Position numbers and translations under genes: made by a program. A stretch of DNA of 64,000 bases, taken from NCBI RefSeq assembly GCF_012927165.1, contig NZ_JABBGA010000008.1, positions 163,563-227,562 on the forward strand, given 5' to 3'. Under the pieces are notes generated by a model, which saw only the letters and a list, made by a program, of their open reading frames with translations, ran no database searches and had not been told where the DNA came from. The DNA is from Zoogloea dura (GTDB taxonomy: Bacteria > Pseudomonadota > Gammaproteobacteria > Burkholderiales > Rhodocyclaceae). This document shows, piece by piece, positions 45,831-54,829 of this stretch (within the stretch, counting starts at the first letter, position 1; the number at the start of each line of letters is the position of its first letter).

Positions 45831-47282
45831 ATGACTTTGCTTCGCCCGGGTGCGCTGTGTCTCGCCCTTGCTGCCGCCTTTCCGTCCGTGGCATCCGCCG
45901 CATCCGATGTTGAACTGAAACAGCTCCGCGACCAGCTGCGGGAGCTCAAGGAGTCCTACCAGCAGCGCATCGATGCCCTCGAGCGGCGCCTTGCCGCAAC
46001 CGAACAGCGGGCTGCCGGTGCCGCAACCGCCGCAGCCGAGGCAGGCGTTGCCGCTGGCTCTGCCGCTCAGTCGGTAGCGCGGGTCGAGGCCCGCAGTGCC
46101 GAACTGCAGGCAGCGGCCGCGAACGCTGGCGGCTCCCGCCCTCAGGCTGGCGAGAGTGCCTTCAATCCCGCTGTTTCACTGATCATCGACAGCAAGTTCA
46201 CCCGCTTCCAGCGGGATCCTTCCACCTACCGCATCGACGGCTTCATCCCGTCCGGCGGTGAGGTCGGCCCCCCGCGCAAGGGCTTCTCCCTGGGTGAGTC
46301 GGAGCTGGCTTTCTCGGCCAACGTGGATCATCTGTTCCGCGCCAATGCCCGCTTCGCCCTCGCCGAGGATGACGGTCAGGGCGTGGTCGAGGTGGAGGAA
46401 GTCAACGTGGAGACCCTCGGCCTGCCTGGCGGCCTCAAGGTGAAGGGCGGGCGTTTCCTGTCCGGCGTGGGCTACCTCAACCAGCAGCACCCCCACGAGT
46501 GGGATTTTTCCGACGCGCCGCTGGCCTACAAGGCCTTCTTCGGCTACCGCCTGCAGAACGACGGGGTGCAGGTGCGCTGGGTGGCGCCCACCGACCTGTT
46601 CCTGGAGTTCGGCGCTGAAATGGCTGCCGGCGAGAAGTACCCCGGCGCGGAGCGCAACCGCAACGGCGCCGGTCTGTGGACGGCCTTTGCCCACCTGGGG
46701 GGTGATATCGGGGCGTCCTCGGCCTGGCAGGTGGGTCTGTCCCACGTGGGCGCCCAGCCGCGCGAGCGGACGTTTGAAGACAATGCCGTCACCAATGCCT
46801 TCTCCGGGCGCAGCCAGACCTGGATTGCCGACTTCGTGTACAAGTGGGCACCGGATGGCAATAGCCGCGATCGTTACCTGAAGATCCAGGGTGAGTACAT
46901 CCAGCGTCGCGAGACCGGCATGCTGACCTACGACGTGGACAACCTGAGTGGTGCATCCGCGGCGTCGGCATCCCGCCTGCGTCAGTCCGGCAGCTACCTG
47001 CAGGCGGTGTACCAATTCATGCCGCGGTGGCGGGTGGGCGTGCGGGGTGACTGGCTGGACAGCGGCAGCGTCAACCTGGGCAGCCTGAGCGGCACCGAGC
47101 TGCCCATCCTGGCCGGCTACAACCCGACCCGTCACACGGCCATGGTGGATTGGTCCCCGTCCGAGTTCTCACGCCTGCGCCTGCAACTGGCCCGCGACAA
47201 GTCCCGTGACGGAGAGGCCGACAATCAAGTCTGGCTGCAGTACATCATGAGCCTGGGTGCCCACGGCGCCCACAAGTTCTGA
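45831..47282 (+). CDS. Outer-membrane porin-like protein with coiled-coil N-terminus
   Basis: The 483-residue protein has a signal peptide (CLALAAAFPSVASA), a coiled-coil stretch (about 28-100, ELKQLRDQLRELKESYQQRIDALERR), and then a beta-barrel that starts NPAVSLIIDSKFTRFQ and ends in Phe with alternating residues. Similar porins appear next to zinc ABC transporters, presumably passing zinc chelates. The barrel-specific substrate is unproven. Site AGGAGA precedes the ATG at 45831. znuA-like follows 11 bp later. Confidence 0.8.
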   Translation: MTLLRPGALCLALAAAFPSVASAASDVELKQLRDQLRELKESYQQRIDALERRLAATEQRAAGAATAAAEAGVAAGSAAQSVARVEARSAELQAAAANAGGSRPQAGESAFNPAVSLIIDSKFTRFQRDPSTYRIDGFIPSGGEVGPPRKGFSLGESELAFSANVDHLFRANARFALAEDDGQGVVEVEEVNVETLGLPGGLKVKGGRFLSGVGYLNQQHPHEWDFSDAPLAYKAFFGYRLQNDGVQVRWVAPTDLFLEFGAEMAAGEKYPGAERNRNGAGLWTAFAHLGGDIGASSAWQVGLSHVGAQPRERTFEDNAVTNAFSGRSQTWIADFVYKWAPDGNSRDRYLKIQGEYIQRRETGMLTYDVDNLSGASAASASRLRQSGSYLQAVYQFMPRWRVGVRGDWLDSGSVNLGSLSGTELPILAGYNPTRHTAMVDWSPSEFSRLRLQLARDKSRDGEADNQVWLQYIMSLGAHGAHKF

Positions 47283-47293
47283 GGAGACCGATC

Positions 47294-48202
47294 ATGATCG
47301 TGAAAACCCTCTTGCGCCTTGCCGCGATGCTGCTTGTTCTAGCCGCCCTGCCGGCCGGCGCCGCCGTCAACGTGTTCGCCAGCGTGCCCGAATGGGCGGC
47401 CTTGGCCCGCGAGATCGGCGGCGACAAGGTGAATGTCTTTGCCGCCACCAGTGCTTTGCAGGACCCGCACCGCATCGAGGCCCGGCCTTCCCTGATCGCC
47501 CGGGCGCGCAGCAGCCAGCTGGTCGTGGCGACCGGTGCCGACCTGGAGATCGGCTGGCTGCCGGTGGTGCTGCGTGAATCCGGCAATGCGGCGATCCAGC
47601 CGGGCAAGCCCGGTTACTTCGAGGCGGCGGCCCAGGTGCGCATGCTCGAAGTGCCGGCCCGCCTCGATCGGGCCGATGGCGATGTGCATGCCAGCGGCAA
47701 TCCGCACATCCAGACCGACCCGCGCAACATCCTGAAGGTGGCCGAGGCCCTGGCGGGCCGGCTCGCCCAGCTGGATGGCGCCAATGCGGTGGCCTACCAG
47801 GCCGGCCTGGCGAACTTTGCCGAGCGCTGGAAGGCGGCGATGGCCCGTTGGGAGCAGAGCGCCGCGCCCTTGCGCGGGGCGCCGGTGTGGGTCCAGCACC
47901 GGTCCTTCGCCTACATGGCCGACTGGCTCGGGCTGAAGGAGCTGGGTGCCCTCGAGCCCAAGCCTGGCGTGGAGCCCGGCAGCACCCAGCTGGCGGGCTT
48001 GCTTGAGCGGCAGAAGGTGACGCCGGGGCGGATGATCCTGCGTCCGGCTTATGCCCGGGCCACGGCCTCCGACTGGTTTGGGGAGCGCGCCCACATTCCG
48101 GTGGTGGTGCTGCCCTTCACGGTGGGAGGCTCGCCGGAATCCGGTGACCTGTTCGCCCTGTTCGACGATACCCTCCGGCGCCTGCTGGCCGGGCTGAAGT
48201 AG
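47294..48202 (+). CDS. Metal ABC transporter substrate-binding protein (ZnuA-like)
   Basis: The 302-residue periplasmic protein has a signal peptide (LRLAAMLLVLAALPAGA) and the cluster A-I ligand pattern: DPHRIEARPSLIARA (first His), GNPHIQTDPRNILKVAEAL (second His), and WVQHRSFAYMADWLGL (third). There is no long His-rich loop as in classical ZnuA. It should bind Zn or Mn and deliver it to the permease encoded just downstream. Confidence 0.87.
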   Translation: MIVKTLLRLAAMLLVLAALPAGAAVNVFASVPEWAALAREIGGDKVNVFAATSALQDPHRIEARPSLIARARSSQLVVATGADLEIGWLPVVLRESGNAAIQPGKPGYFEAAAQVRMLEVPARLDRADGDVHASGNPHIQTDPRNILKVAEALAGRLAQLDGANAVAYQAGLANFAERWKAAMARWEQSAAPLRGAPVWVQHRSFAYMADWLGLKELGALEPKPGVEPGSTQLAGLLERQKVTPGRMILRPAYARATASDWFGERAHIPVVVLPFTVGGSPESGDLFALFDDTLRRLLAGLK

Positions 48203-48211
48203 GAGGCCGCC

Positions 48212-48793
48212 ATGGGCGAGGTCTTGCTCCGCGTCGAAGGCCTGGTTGCCGGCTATGCCGCGCCGGTGGCCGGTCCGCTGGCGTTCACGCTGCGCCGGGG
48301 CGAGATCCTCGGACTTGCCGGCCCCAACGGGGCGGGCAAGTCCACCCTGCTGAAGGCCTTGTGGGGCGGGGTGAAGGTGTTCGCCGGGCAGGTGGTGAAG
48401 CCGCCCGGCGTGCGCATCTCCCACCAGGCCCAGGGCTTCACCGATCTGCGCGGTGTTCCCATCACCGGGCGCGAGCTGTTGGCCCTCACCGGTGCCCCGC
48501 CGGAGGGCCTGCCGCCCTGGCTGGCGGAGCGGCTCGGCCTGCGCCTCGACCGCCTGTCCGGCGGGCAGCTCCAGTTCCTGCGCCTGTGGGCCTGCCTGAT
48601 GGCGCCGGCAGACATCGTGTTGCTGGATGAACCCAGCAACAACCTCGACCGCGCCGGCGTGGACTACCTGGCCGACTGGTTGGGCCGCGCCCACGCAGAG
48701 CAGGGGATCGTCATTGTGTCCCACGACCCGGCCCTGATCGAGCGGGTGTGCACCCGCCTCGTCCAGGTGGACGCAAGGGGTGCGCAAGAGTGA
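48212..48793 (+). CDS. Metal ABC transporter ATPase (ZnuC-like)
   Basis: The 193-residue ATPase has Walker A GPNGAGKST (about 37-45), the signature LSGGQ (about 112-116) and Walker B IVLLDEPSNNLD (about 131-142), with the switch His in IVSHD. It is shorter than usual (about 220-250 residues), missing the C-terminal regulatory extension. Its stop codon overlaps the permease start (GTGA). Confidence 0.9.
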   Translation: MGEVLLRVEGLVAGYAAPVAGPLAFTLRRGEILGLAGPNGAGKSTLLKALWGGVKVFAGQVVKPPGVRISHQAQGFTDLRGVPITGRELLALTGAPPEGLPPWLAERLGLRLDRLSGGQLQFLRLWACLMAPADIVLLDEPSNNLDRAGVDYLADWLGRAHAEQGIVIVSHDPALIERVCTRLVQVDARGAQE

Positions 48794-49581
48794 GCCTCGA
48801 TTTGTTGTTCGACCCGCTGTTCCGGCTGCCTTTCATCACCGGGCTGTTGCTGGCCGGGCTGCTGCCGCTCATCGGCATGTATCTGCGCCTGCGCGGCGAA
48901 TGGCTGGCGGCCCTGGCTTTTGCGCAGATGGCCTCGGCCGGCGCCCTGGTGGCCATGGTGATGGATGGGCCGATGCTGCTGGGCGGTGCTCTGGCGGCCC
49001 TGCTGGCGGCCCTGTTCAAGGGGCTGATGGCCCGCGCCGGGGCGCATGCCTATGTCCTGATGATGCTTGTTGCCTGGGGGGCGGGGGTCTTGCTGGTGGC
49101 CAATCATCCGCTGGCTGAGCAGGCCGGGCACGCCCTCTTTGACGGGCAGCTGTATTTCACCGGCGAGGCCCATCTGGCGGCATCCGTCGTGGCCTGGGGG
49201 GTGGCTGCGCCCTTGCTGTGGTGGCTCAACCGCTCACTGCTGCTGGCCCATGTCTTCCCCGAGTTCCACCGGGCCCGCGGGCTGGACCCGCGACCCCGCC
49301 TGATGGTCTTTGATGTGCTGGCCGGCATGGTCATCGCGCTGGCCACCGTGAGCATCGGGGTCATGGCCGCTTTCGCCCTGGTCTTCGTGCCGCCGCTGAT
49401 CGCCTCCCGTTTCGGACGCAGCTGGCGGGCCGGGCTGGCCCTGGCGGCCCTCGTCGGGATGCTCGGCTACAGTGCCGCCTTTGTGCTGTCCCTGGGTTTC
49501 GATCAGCCTTTCGGTCCGGTGTGTGCGCTGCTCCTGGTCGGGCTCGTTGTGTTGCCGGGTGTTAAATCTGACCGCCTGTAA
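48790..49581 (+). CDS. Metal ABC transporter permease (ZnuB-like)
   Basis: The 263-residue membrane protein of the ABC-3 family has about eight helices, including FITGLLLAGLLPLIGMYLRLRGEW and the EAA-like coupling region HRARGLDPRPRLMVFDVLAGM. Start GTG at 48790 overlaps the ATPase stop. It completes a ZnuABC-like importer. Neither zur nor a TonB-dependent zinc receptor occurs in the window. Confidence 0.88.
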   Translation: MSLDLLFDPLFRLPFITGLLLAGLLPLIGMYLRLRGEWLAALAFAQMASAGALVAMVMDGPMLLGGALAALLAALFKGLMARAGAHAYVLMMLVAWGAGVLLVANHPLAEQAGHALFDGQLYFTGEAHLAASVVAWGVAAPLLWWLNRSLLLAHVFPEFHRARGLDPRPRLMVFDVLAGMVIALATVSIGVMAAFALVFVPPLIASRFGRSWRAGLALAALVGMLGYSAAFVLSLGFDQPFGPVCALLLVGLVVLPGVKSDRL

Positions 49582-49652
49582 ATGCGGAAGCTGGTGCGAC
49601 ATTGAGTGATATCCTGTCCAATCCTTGGACATTCGATTGGGAGGGCTGTGGA

Positions 49653-50879
49653 GTGGTGCTACCGTTTTTCGGCAAGAAGCCAGGACCTGCCGGAAGTCCC
49701 GCACCCCGCCCCCGGGCCGGTTCAGGCTCCGCAACTGCTTCAACGCCGCAGCCGGCTCCTGCCGGAGGCACGGCGGTTCGTTCCGCCACTCCGGGCCCCC
49801 GGACCGAGACCTCTTCCCTCGATTTCACCATCGCCGGTGGCGACCTCAAGCGGGTTCTTGCCCAGTGCGCGGACCGCGTCCACGTCGAGGAGGGCGCCGG
49901 TGAAATGCCCGCCGCGGCCGAGGAGGCGGCAATCCTGTACGCCAACGGGGATTGTGACGAGGCGCTGGGTGTGCTCGACAGCGCCCTGGACTCCACCGCG
50001 ACGCCCGACGCCCGCCTGGCCCTGTGGGGCATGCTCCTCGACCTGCTCCGCCTGACCGGCGACAAGGAGCGTTTCGAGTCCCTCAGCCTGATGTACGCCA
50101 CCGAATTCGAGCGCTCTCCACCTGCCTGGCAGGATCTGTCCACGCAGGGCGGCCGGGGCGGCGCTGCCAAAGTCCAGACTGTCAATCTTTCGGGGCAGCT
50201 CAACAACCAGGCTGCCGCACAGTTTGCCCAGTTGATCCAGATCGGCATGCGCACCGGTGCCCTGCGCATCGACCTGACCCGGCTGCGCGGTGTCGAGGGT
50301 GGTGGTGCCGATCTCCTGCTGCGGGCCGTCCGCGGCCTGCGCAAGGCCGGCATCAAACTGAGCCTGATCGGTGCCAGCCATCTGGCCGGAGTGTTGGCCA
50401 CGCTGGTGGTGCCGGGCAAGGCGGAGGGCAAGCAGATCTGGTTGTTGTTACTCGAAGTTCTCCAGTTCACCGACCAGCATGAGCGCTTCGAAGAGCTTGC
50501 CGTCGATTACGCCATGACCTTCGAGGAGTCGCCGCCTTCCTGGGAGCCGCCTGCTGTGGAGGCCGACAGCCCCGCGGGCGGTGAGCCGCCTGAGACGGTC
50601 ATGAGCAATGTCTATCGCCTCGAGGGCGAGGTCATCGGGCCCAACACCGAAGTGCTGCGCAAGATCACCTCCTTTGCCGGGACCCGCACCATGGTCGAGG
50701 TGGATTGCAGGCATCTGCGCCGCATGGATTTCGTTTCCGCCGGGACGCTCTTCAACGTGGTCTCCCAGCTGCACGGGCAGGGGCGTCTGGTGGTGCTGAA
50801 GGGGGTCAACTCGATGGTCGGGGCGCTGATGCAGGTCATGGGCATCCACCAGGTCGCGCGCATCGAAGCTCGCAGCTGA
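49653..50879 (+). CDS. Double STAS-domain protein upstream of hslV
   Basis: The 408-residue soluble protein begins [11 protein letters not shown] and has a Pro/Ala linker. Two STAS-like domains follow: about 165-240 ([22 protein letters not shown] onwards) and about 320-408 ([16 protein letters not shown] to [16 protein letters not shown]). Between them are helical, TPR-like segments with a repeated [21 protein letters not shown] pattern. STAS domains act as regulators, often of transporters or anti-sigma factors; here the conserved phospho-Ser is not evident. The GTG at 49653 has GGGAGGG upstream; a TTG at 49602 is unlikely. Confidence 0.75.
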   Translation: MVLPFFGKKPGPAGSPAPRPRAGSGSATASTPQPAPAGGTAVRSATPGPRTETSSLDFTIAGGDLKRVLAQCADRVHVEEGAGEMPAAAEEAAILYANGDCDEALGVLDSALDSTATPDARLALWGMLLDLLRLTGDKERFESLSLMYATEFERSPPAWQDLSTQGGRGGAAKVQTVNLSGQLNNQAAAQFAQLIQIGMRTGALRIDLTRLRGVEGGGADLLLRAVRGLRKAGIKLSLIGASHLAGVLATLVVPGKAEGKQIWLLLLEVLQFTDQHERFEELAVDYAMTFEESPPSWEPPAVEADSPAGGEPPETVMSNVYRLEGEVIGPNTEVLRKITSFAGTRTMVEVDCRHLRRMDFVSAGTLFNVVSQLHGQGRLVVLKGVNSMVGALMQVMGIHQVARIEARS

Positions 50880-50997
50880 GCTGTTGCCCGGAGCGGGCCG
50901 GCCGTGGCCCCGGCCTGCGGGAAATATCGCAGCAGAGGCGTGCCGATTCTCCATCGGCCGGCCTTGCAATTCTTTCTTCAGTCCTCATATCAGTGCG

Positions 50998-51537
50998 ATG
51001 GAACAATATCACGGCACCACCATCCTCTCGGTCCGGCGTGGTCGGCACGTAGCCCTTGGCGGCGACGGCCAGGTCACCCTCGGCAATATCATCATCAAGG
51101 CCAGTGCGCGCAAGGTCCGCAAGCTCTACCAGGACCGCATCCTGGCCGGCTTTGCCGGCGGCACGGCAGACGCCTTTACGCTGTTCGAGCGCTTCGAGGC
51201 CAAACTGGAAAAGCACCAGGGCAACCTGGTCCGCAGCGCGGTCGAGCTGGCCAAGGACTGGCGTACCGATCGCGCCCTGCGCCGTCTCGAAGCCATGCTG
51301 GCGGTGGCCGACCTCGACAACTCCCTGATCATCACCGGCAACGGCGACGTGCTCGAGCCCGAGCAGGGCATCGTGGCCATCGGCAGCGGTGGCGCCTACG
51401 CCCAGTCGGCCGCCCGCGCCCTGATCGAGAACACCGAATTGGCCCCCGAGGAGGTCATCAAGAAGTCCCTGACCATCGCCGGCGACCTGTGCATCTATAC
51501 CAATCAGTGCCACACCATCGAGGTGCTCAAGCCATGA
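50998..51537 (+). CDS. hslV: ATP-dependent protease peptidase subunit HslV
   Basis: The 179-residue protein forms the proteasome-like core of HslVU. The N-terminus [15 protein letters not shown] needs removal of a six-residue propeptide to expose the catalytic Thr, unlike E. coli where only Met is removed. GDGQVTLGN and the C-terminal HslU-contact region are present. The ATG at 50998 follows the STAS gene by 118 bp. ATGA overlap with hslU. Confidence 0.96.
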   Translation: MEQYHGTTILSVRRGRHVALGGDGQVTLGNIIIKASARKVRKLYQDRILAGFAGGTADAFTLFERFEAKLEKHQGNLVRSAVELAKDWRTDRALRRLEAMLAVADLDNSLIITGNGDVLEPEQGIVAIGSGGAYAQSAARALIENTELAPEEVIKKSLTIAGDLCIYTNQCHTIEVLKP

Positions 51538-52871
51538 CCCAGATGACGCCTCCGGAAATCGTCTCCGAACTCGACAAGCACATCGTCGGCCAGGGCAAGG
51601 CCAAGAAGGCCGTGGCCGTGGCCCTGCGCAACCGCTGGCGGCGGGCCCAGGTGGCAGAGCCCCTGAAGAGCGAGATCACCCCCAAGAACATCCTGATGAT
51701 CGGACCGACCGGCGTCGGCAAGACCGAGATCGCCCGTCGCCTGGCACGCCTGGCGAATGCGCCCTTCATCAAGATCGAAGCCACCAAGTTCACCGAAGTG
51801 GGCTACGTGGGGCGGGATGTGGACACCATCATCCGCGATCTGGTCGAGATCGCCATCAAGAGCCACCGCGAGCAGGCCATGAAGAAGGTCCGCGACCGGG
51901 CCATGGACGCCGCCGAGGACCGGGTGCTGGACATCCTGCTGCCACCGGCCCGCCCGACCGTGGGCTTTGGCGCCGAGCCGGCTGCGGCCGAAGATAACCT
52001 CACCCGCCAGAAATTCCGCAAGAAGCTGCGCGAGGGCGAACTCGACGACAAGGAAGTCGAGCTCGAAGTGGCCGTGCCCGGCATGACCGCCGAGATCCTC
52101 GCCCCTCCGGGTATGGAAGAGCTCACCGGGCAACTGCAGAGCATGTTCCAGAACTTGGGCGGCGGGAAGAAGAAGTCCCGCAAGCTCAAGATCAAGGAGG
52201 CCATGAAGCTGCTGGCCGACGAGGAGGCCGCCAAGCTGGTCAATGACGAGGATCTCAAGACCGAGGCCCTGCGCATGGTCGAGCAGAACGGCATCGTGTT
52301 TCTCGACGAAATCGACAAGATCGCCACCCGCTCGGACAGCCACGGCGCTGACGTGTCCCGCCAGGGGGTTCAGCGGGATCTGCTGCCGCTGGTGGAAGGC
52401 ACCACGATCAGCACCAAGTACGGCATGATCAAGACCGATCACATCCTGTTCATTGCCAGCGGGGCCTTCCACCTGTCGCGTCCCAGCGATCTGATCCCCG
52501 AACTGCAGGGACGTTTTCCGATCCGCGTTGAGCTGGAATCCCTCTCCGTCGAGGATTTCGAACGCATCCTGACCCAGACCGATGCCTGCCTGACCCGCCA
52601 GTACGAAGCCCTGCTGGCGACGGATGGGGTGAGCCTCGAGTTTGCGCCGGATGGCATCCGCCGCCTGGCCGAGATCGCCTTCCAGGTGAACGAGAAGACC
52701 GAGAACATCGGTGCCCGCCGGCTCTACACCGTGATGGAAAAGCTCCTCGAGGAGCTGGCTTTCGAGGCCGGCAAGGCGGGTGAGCAGCAGGTCACCATCG
52801 ATGCGGCCTACGTGGATGGTCGCCTCGAAATGCTGGCTCAGCGGGAAGACCTGGCCCGCTACGTGCTGTAA
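51534..52871 (+). CDS. hslU: ATP-dependent protease ATPase subunit HslU
   Basis: The 445-residue AAA+ unfoldase starts with [16 protein letters not shown] and has Walker [16 protein letters not shown] (about 58-65). A long I-domain (about 105-240, partly acidic) follows, then Walker [11 protein letters not shown] (about 256-265), sensor [15 protein letters not shown], and the C-terminal EDLARYVL that docks into HslV. The length is standard. Its start overlaps hslV. Confidence 0.97.
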   Translation: MTQMTPPEIVSELDKHIVGQGKAKKAVAVALRNRWRRAQVAEPLKSEITPKNILMIGPTGVGKTEIARRLARLANAPFIKIEATKFTEVGYVGRDVDTIIRDLVEIAIKSHREQAMKKVRDRAMDAAEDRVLDILLPPARPTVGFGAEPAAAEDNLTRQKFRKKLREGELDDKEVELEVAVPGMTAEILAPPGMEELTGQLQSMFQNLGGGKKKSRKLKIKEAMKLLADEEAAKLVNDEDLKTEALRMVEQNGIVFLDEIDKIATRSDSHGADVSRQGVQRDLLPLVEGTTISTKYGMIKTDHILFIASGAFHLSRPSDLIPELQGRFPIRVELESLSVEDFERILTQTDACLTRQYEALLATDGVSLEFAPDGIRRLAEIAFQVNEKTENIGARRLYTVMEKLLEELAFEAGKAGEQQVTIDAAYVDGRLEMLAQREDLARYVL

Positions 52872-52880
52872 TCCTCCGCA

Positions 52881-52949
52881 CCGCGCCGGTACTCCGGCGC
52901 GGACAGGCTCACTTCGGGAAAACCCGGACGCCGGCCCCGCGGGGCCGGC
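52881..52949. repeat. Two GC-rich hairpins after hslU
   Basis: The stem CCGCGCCGG-TACT-CCGGCGCGG (52881-52902) and the 20-base palindrome GCCGGCCCCGCGGGGCCGGC (52930-52949) follow hslU. Neither has a T-run, so termination may need Rho. A -10-like TACAAT at 52952-52957 lies next, 43 bases before the transporter gene. Confidence 0.6.
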
Positions 52950-52999
52950 CCTACAATCGGGCTTCCACCGGCACCTGTCCGGATCTCCTGCTTCCGGCC

Positions 53000-53872
53000 A
53001 TGCTGCTGCGCATCGTATCCATCCTGTTCCCGCTGTTCGCCATCGCCGGCGTCGGCTTTCTGGTCGGTCGCCGTGCCCGGCCCGATCTCTCCCAGGCCAA
53101 CAAGCTGAACATGGATGTGTTCGTGCCGGCGCTGGTCTTCGGGGCGCTGGCCAACAAGTCCTTCCACATCACCCAGTACCTGCCCCTGCTCGGGGCCACC
53201 TGTGTGGCGGTGGTGGGCTCCGGGCTCCTTGCCTGGGGCGTGGCCCGCCTTGCCGGCATCTCGCCGCGTACCTTCGTGCCGCCGATGATGTTCAACAACT
53301 GCGGGAACCTGGGGCTGCCCCTGGCGGTGCTGGCCTTCGGCGAGCAGGCCCTGGCGCCCGCCGTGGTGATGTTCATGGTCTCCAACTTGGCGCATTTCAC
53401 GTTTGGTGCCTGGCTGCTGGATCACCACGCGCGTCTCAGCAGCGTCTGGCGCGTGCCTTCGGTGCTGGCCACCGTGGCCGGGCTGGCGGTGGGCATTGCC
53501 GGCATCGAGATCTGGGCGCCGGCCATGCTGGCCATCAAGATGCTGGGGGATATCTCCATCCCGCTGATGCTCTTCGCCCTGGGCGTGCGCATCAGCGAGT
53601 CGCGCATCGGTGCGCTCGGCCTTGGCGTGTTCGGTGCGGTGGCGCGGCCCGTGATCGGGCTCGTCCTGTCTGCACTGCTGGTCTGGCTGGTGCCGCTTCC
53701 GCCCCAGGAGCGGGCCCTGCTGGTGGTATTTGGCGCCCTGCCGCCGGCCGTGCTGAATTACATGTTTGCCGAGCGCTACCAGCAGGAGCCGGACAAGGTG
53801 GCATCGATGGTGCTGATCGGCAACGTGCTGGCCGTCGCCTTCCTGCCCCTGGCCCTGGCAATGGTGCTCTAG
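53000..53872 (+). CDS. AEC-family transporter (auxin efflux carrier type)
   Basis: The 290-residue membrane protein has about ten helices arranged as two inverted repeats with the Asn-Gly break MMFNNCGNLGLPLA and a second break with GALPPAVLNYMFAERY. AEC family members export small organic acids or auxin-like compounds; the substrate is unknown. Start ATG at 53000. It is convergent with hslR. Confidence 0.87.
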   Translation: MLLRIVSILFPLFAIAGVGFLVGRRARPDLSQANKLNMDVFVPALVFGALANKSFHITQYLPLLGATCVAVVGSGLLAWGVARLAGISPRTFVPPMMFNNCGNLGLPLAVLAFGEQALAPAVVMFMVSNLAHFTFGAWLLDHHARLSSVWRVPSVLATVAGLAVGIAGIEIWAPAMLAIKMLGDISIPLMLFALGVRISESRIGALGLGVFGAVARPVIGLVLSALLVWLVPLPPQERALLVVFGALPPAVLNYMFAERYQQEPDKVASMVLIGNVLAVAFLPLALAMVL

Positions 53873-53888
53873 GGCGCGGCTGCGGGCC

Positions 53889-54287
53889 TCAGAAGTCGCC
53901 CGAGAAGCGCCCCATCTGGCGGCGGTCGCGCTTGGTCGGCCGGCCGTGGAGGTCCGAGCCCGGTGTTGCGGCGAGCTTGTGGCTCTCGCGCTGGGCCTCC
54001 CGCGCTGCGATGCTCTCGGGGGTCTCGGTGTAGAGGGTCTGGGCGATGGTGGCGCTGCCGCGCTTCTCGGCAATCCCGGTGACCACCACGCAGTACTGGC
54101 TCTCAGCGATGCGGATGTCCACCCGATCGCCGATTTTCACGTCCTTGGCGGGTTTGACCCGGATTCCGTTGAGCTGGACCTTGCCGCCGTCCACGGCCTC
54201 GGTGGCGAGGGTGCGGTGCTTGAAGAAGCGGGCCGCCCACAGCCATTTGTCGAGGCGGACCTTGTCGTCGGTGTTGTGTTCTTTCAT
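53889..54287 (-). CDS. hslR: Heat-shock protein Hsp15 (ribosome-associated S4 domain)
   Basis: The 132-residue protein has an S4 RNA-binding domain at the N-terminus (VRLDKWLWAARFFKHRTLATEAVDGGKVQLNG, about 9-40) and a basic C-terminus (GRPTKRDRRQM). Hsp15 binds free 50S subunits that carry stalled nascent chains and helps recycle them. It overlaps regA by ATGA, so it is co-translated with the redox regulator. Confidence 0.92.
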   Translation of the reverse strand: MKEHNTDDKVRLDKWLWAARFFKHRTLATEAVDGGKVQLNGIRVKPAKDVKIGDRVDIRIAESQYCVVVTGIAEKRGSATIAQTLYTETPESIAAREAQRESHKLAATPGSDLHGRPTKRDRRQMGRFSGDF

Positions 54288-54829
54288 TCCTTGACCGGCC
54301 GTTTGGCCAGTTTCCGTTGCAGGGTGCGACGGTGCATTTTAAGCGCACGGGCGGTGGCCGAGATATTTCCTTCGTGTTCGCCGAGCACACGCTGGATGTG
54401 CTCCCACTCCAGCCGGTCCACCGACATGGGGCTGCTCGGTGCGCCGTCCTCGATCACCACCTCGGTGGCGTTGAGTGCCTTGAGAATGGCGTCCACGTCG
54501 GCGGGCTTGGCCAGGTACTGGGTGGCGCCGAGCTTGATCGCGTCCACCGTGGTGGTGATGCTGGCGTAGCCGGTCAGCACCAGGATGCGGCAGTCCGGGT
54601 TGGCGGCGAGCAGGGGCTCGATCAGGCGCAGGCCCGAGCTGCCGGCGATGTTGAGGTCGAGGACCACGTACTCGGGCTCGTGCAGACGTGCCAGGGCCAG
54701 GGCGGACTCCGGTTCGAGGGCGCCAAACACGACGAAGCCGCGCTGGCCGAGGGCGCGGGTGAGCACCCGGTTGAAGGCGGGGTCGTCATCGATGACGAGG
54801 ATGTGGGGCGCGTCCTGGGAAGGCGTCAT
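54284..54829 (-). CDS. regA: RegA/PrrA-family response regulator
   Basis: The 181-residue protein has a receiver domain (Asp in YVVLDLNIAGSSG, about 58; Lys in YLAKPADVD, about 108) and a Fis-type C-terminal helix-turn-helix (NISATARALKMHRRTLQRKL, about 155-174), characteristic of RegA/PrrA/ActR. These global regulators respond to redox state through RegB and control respiration, denitrification and carbon pathways. It overlaps regB at both sides: stop of regB at its start and start of hslR at its stop. Confidence 0.9.
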   Translation of the reverse strand: MTPSQDAPHILVIDDDPAFNRVLTRALGQRGFVVFGALEPESALALARLHEPEYVVLDLNIAGSSGLRLIEPLLAANPDCRILVLTGYASITTTVDAIKLGATQYLAKPADVDAILKALNATEVVIEDGAPSSPMSVDRLEWEHIQRVLGEHEGNISATARALKMHRRTLQRKLAKRPVKE

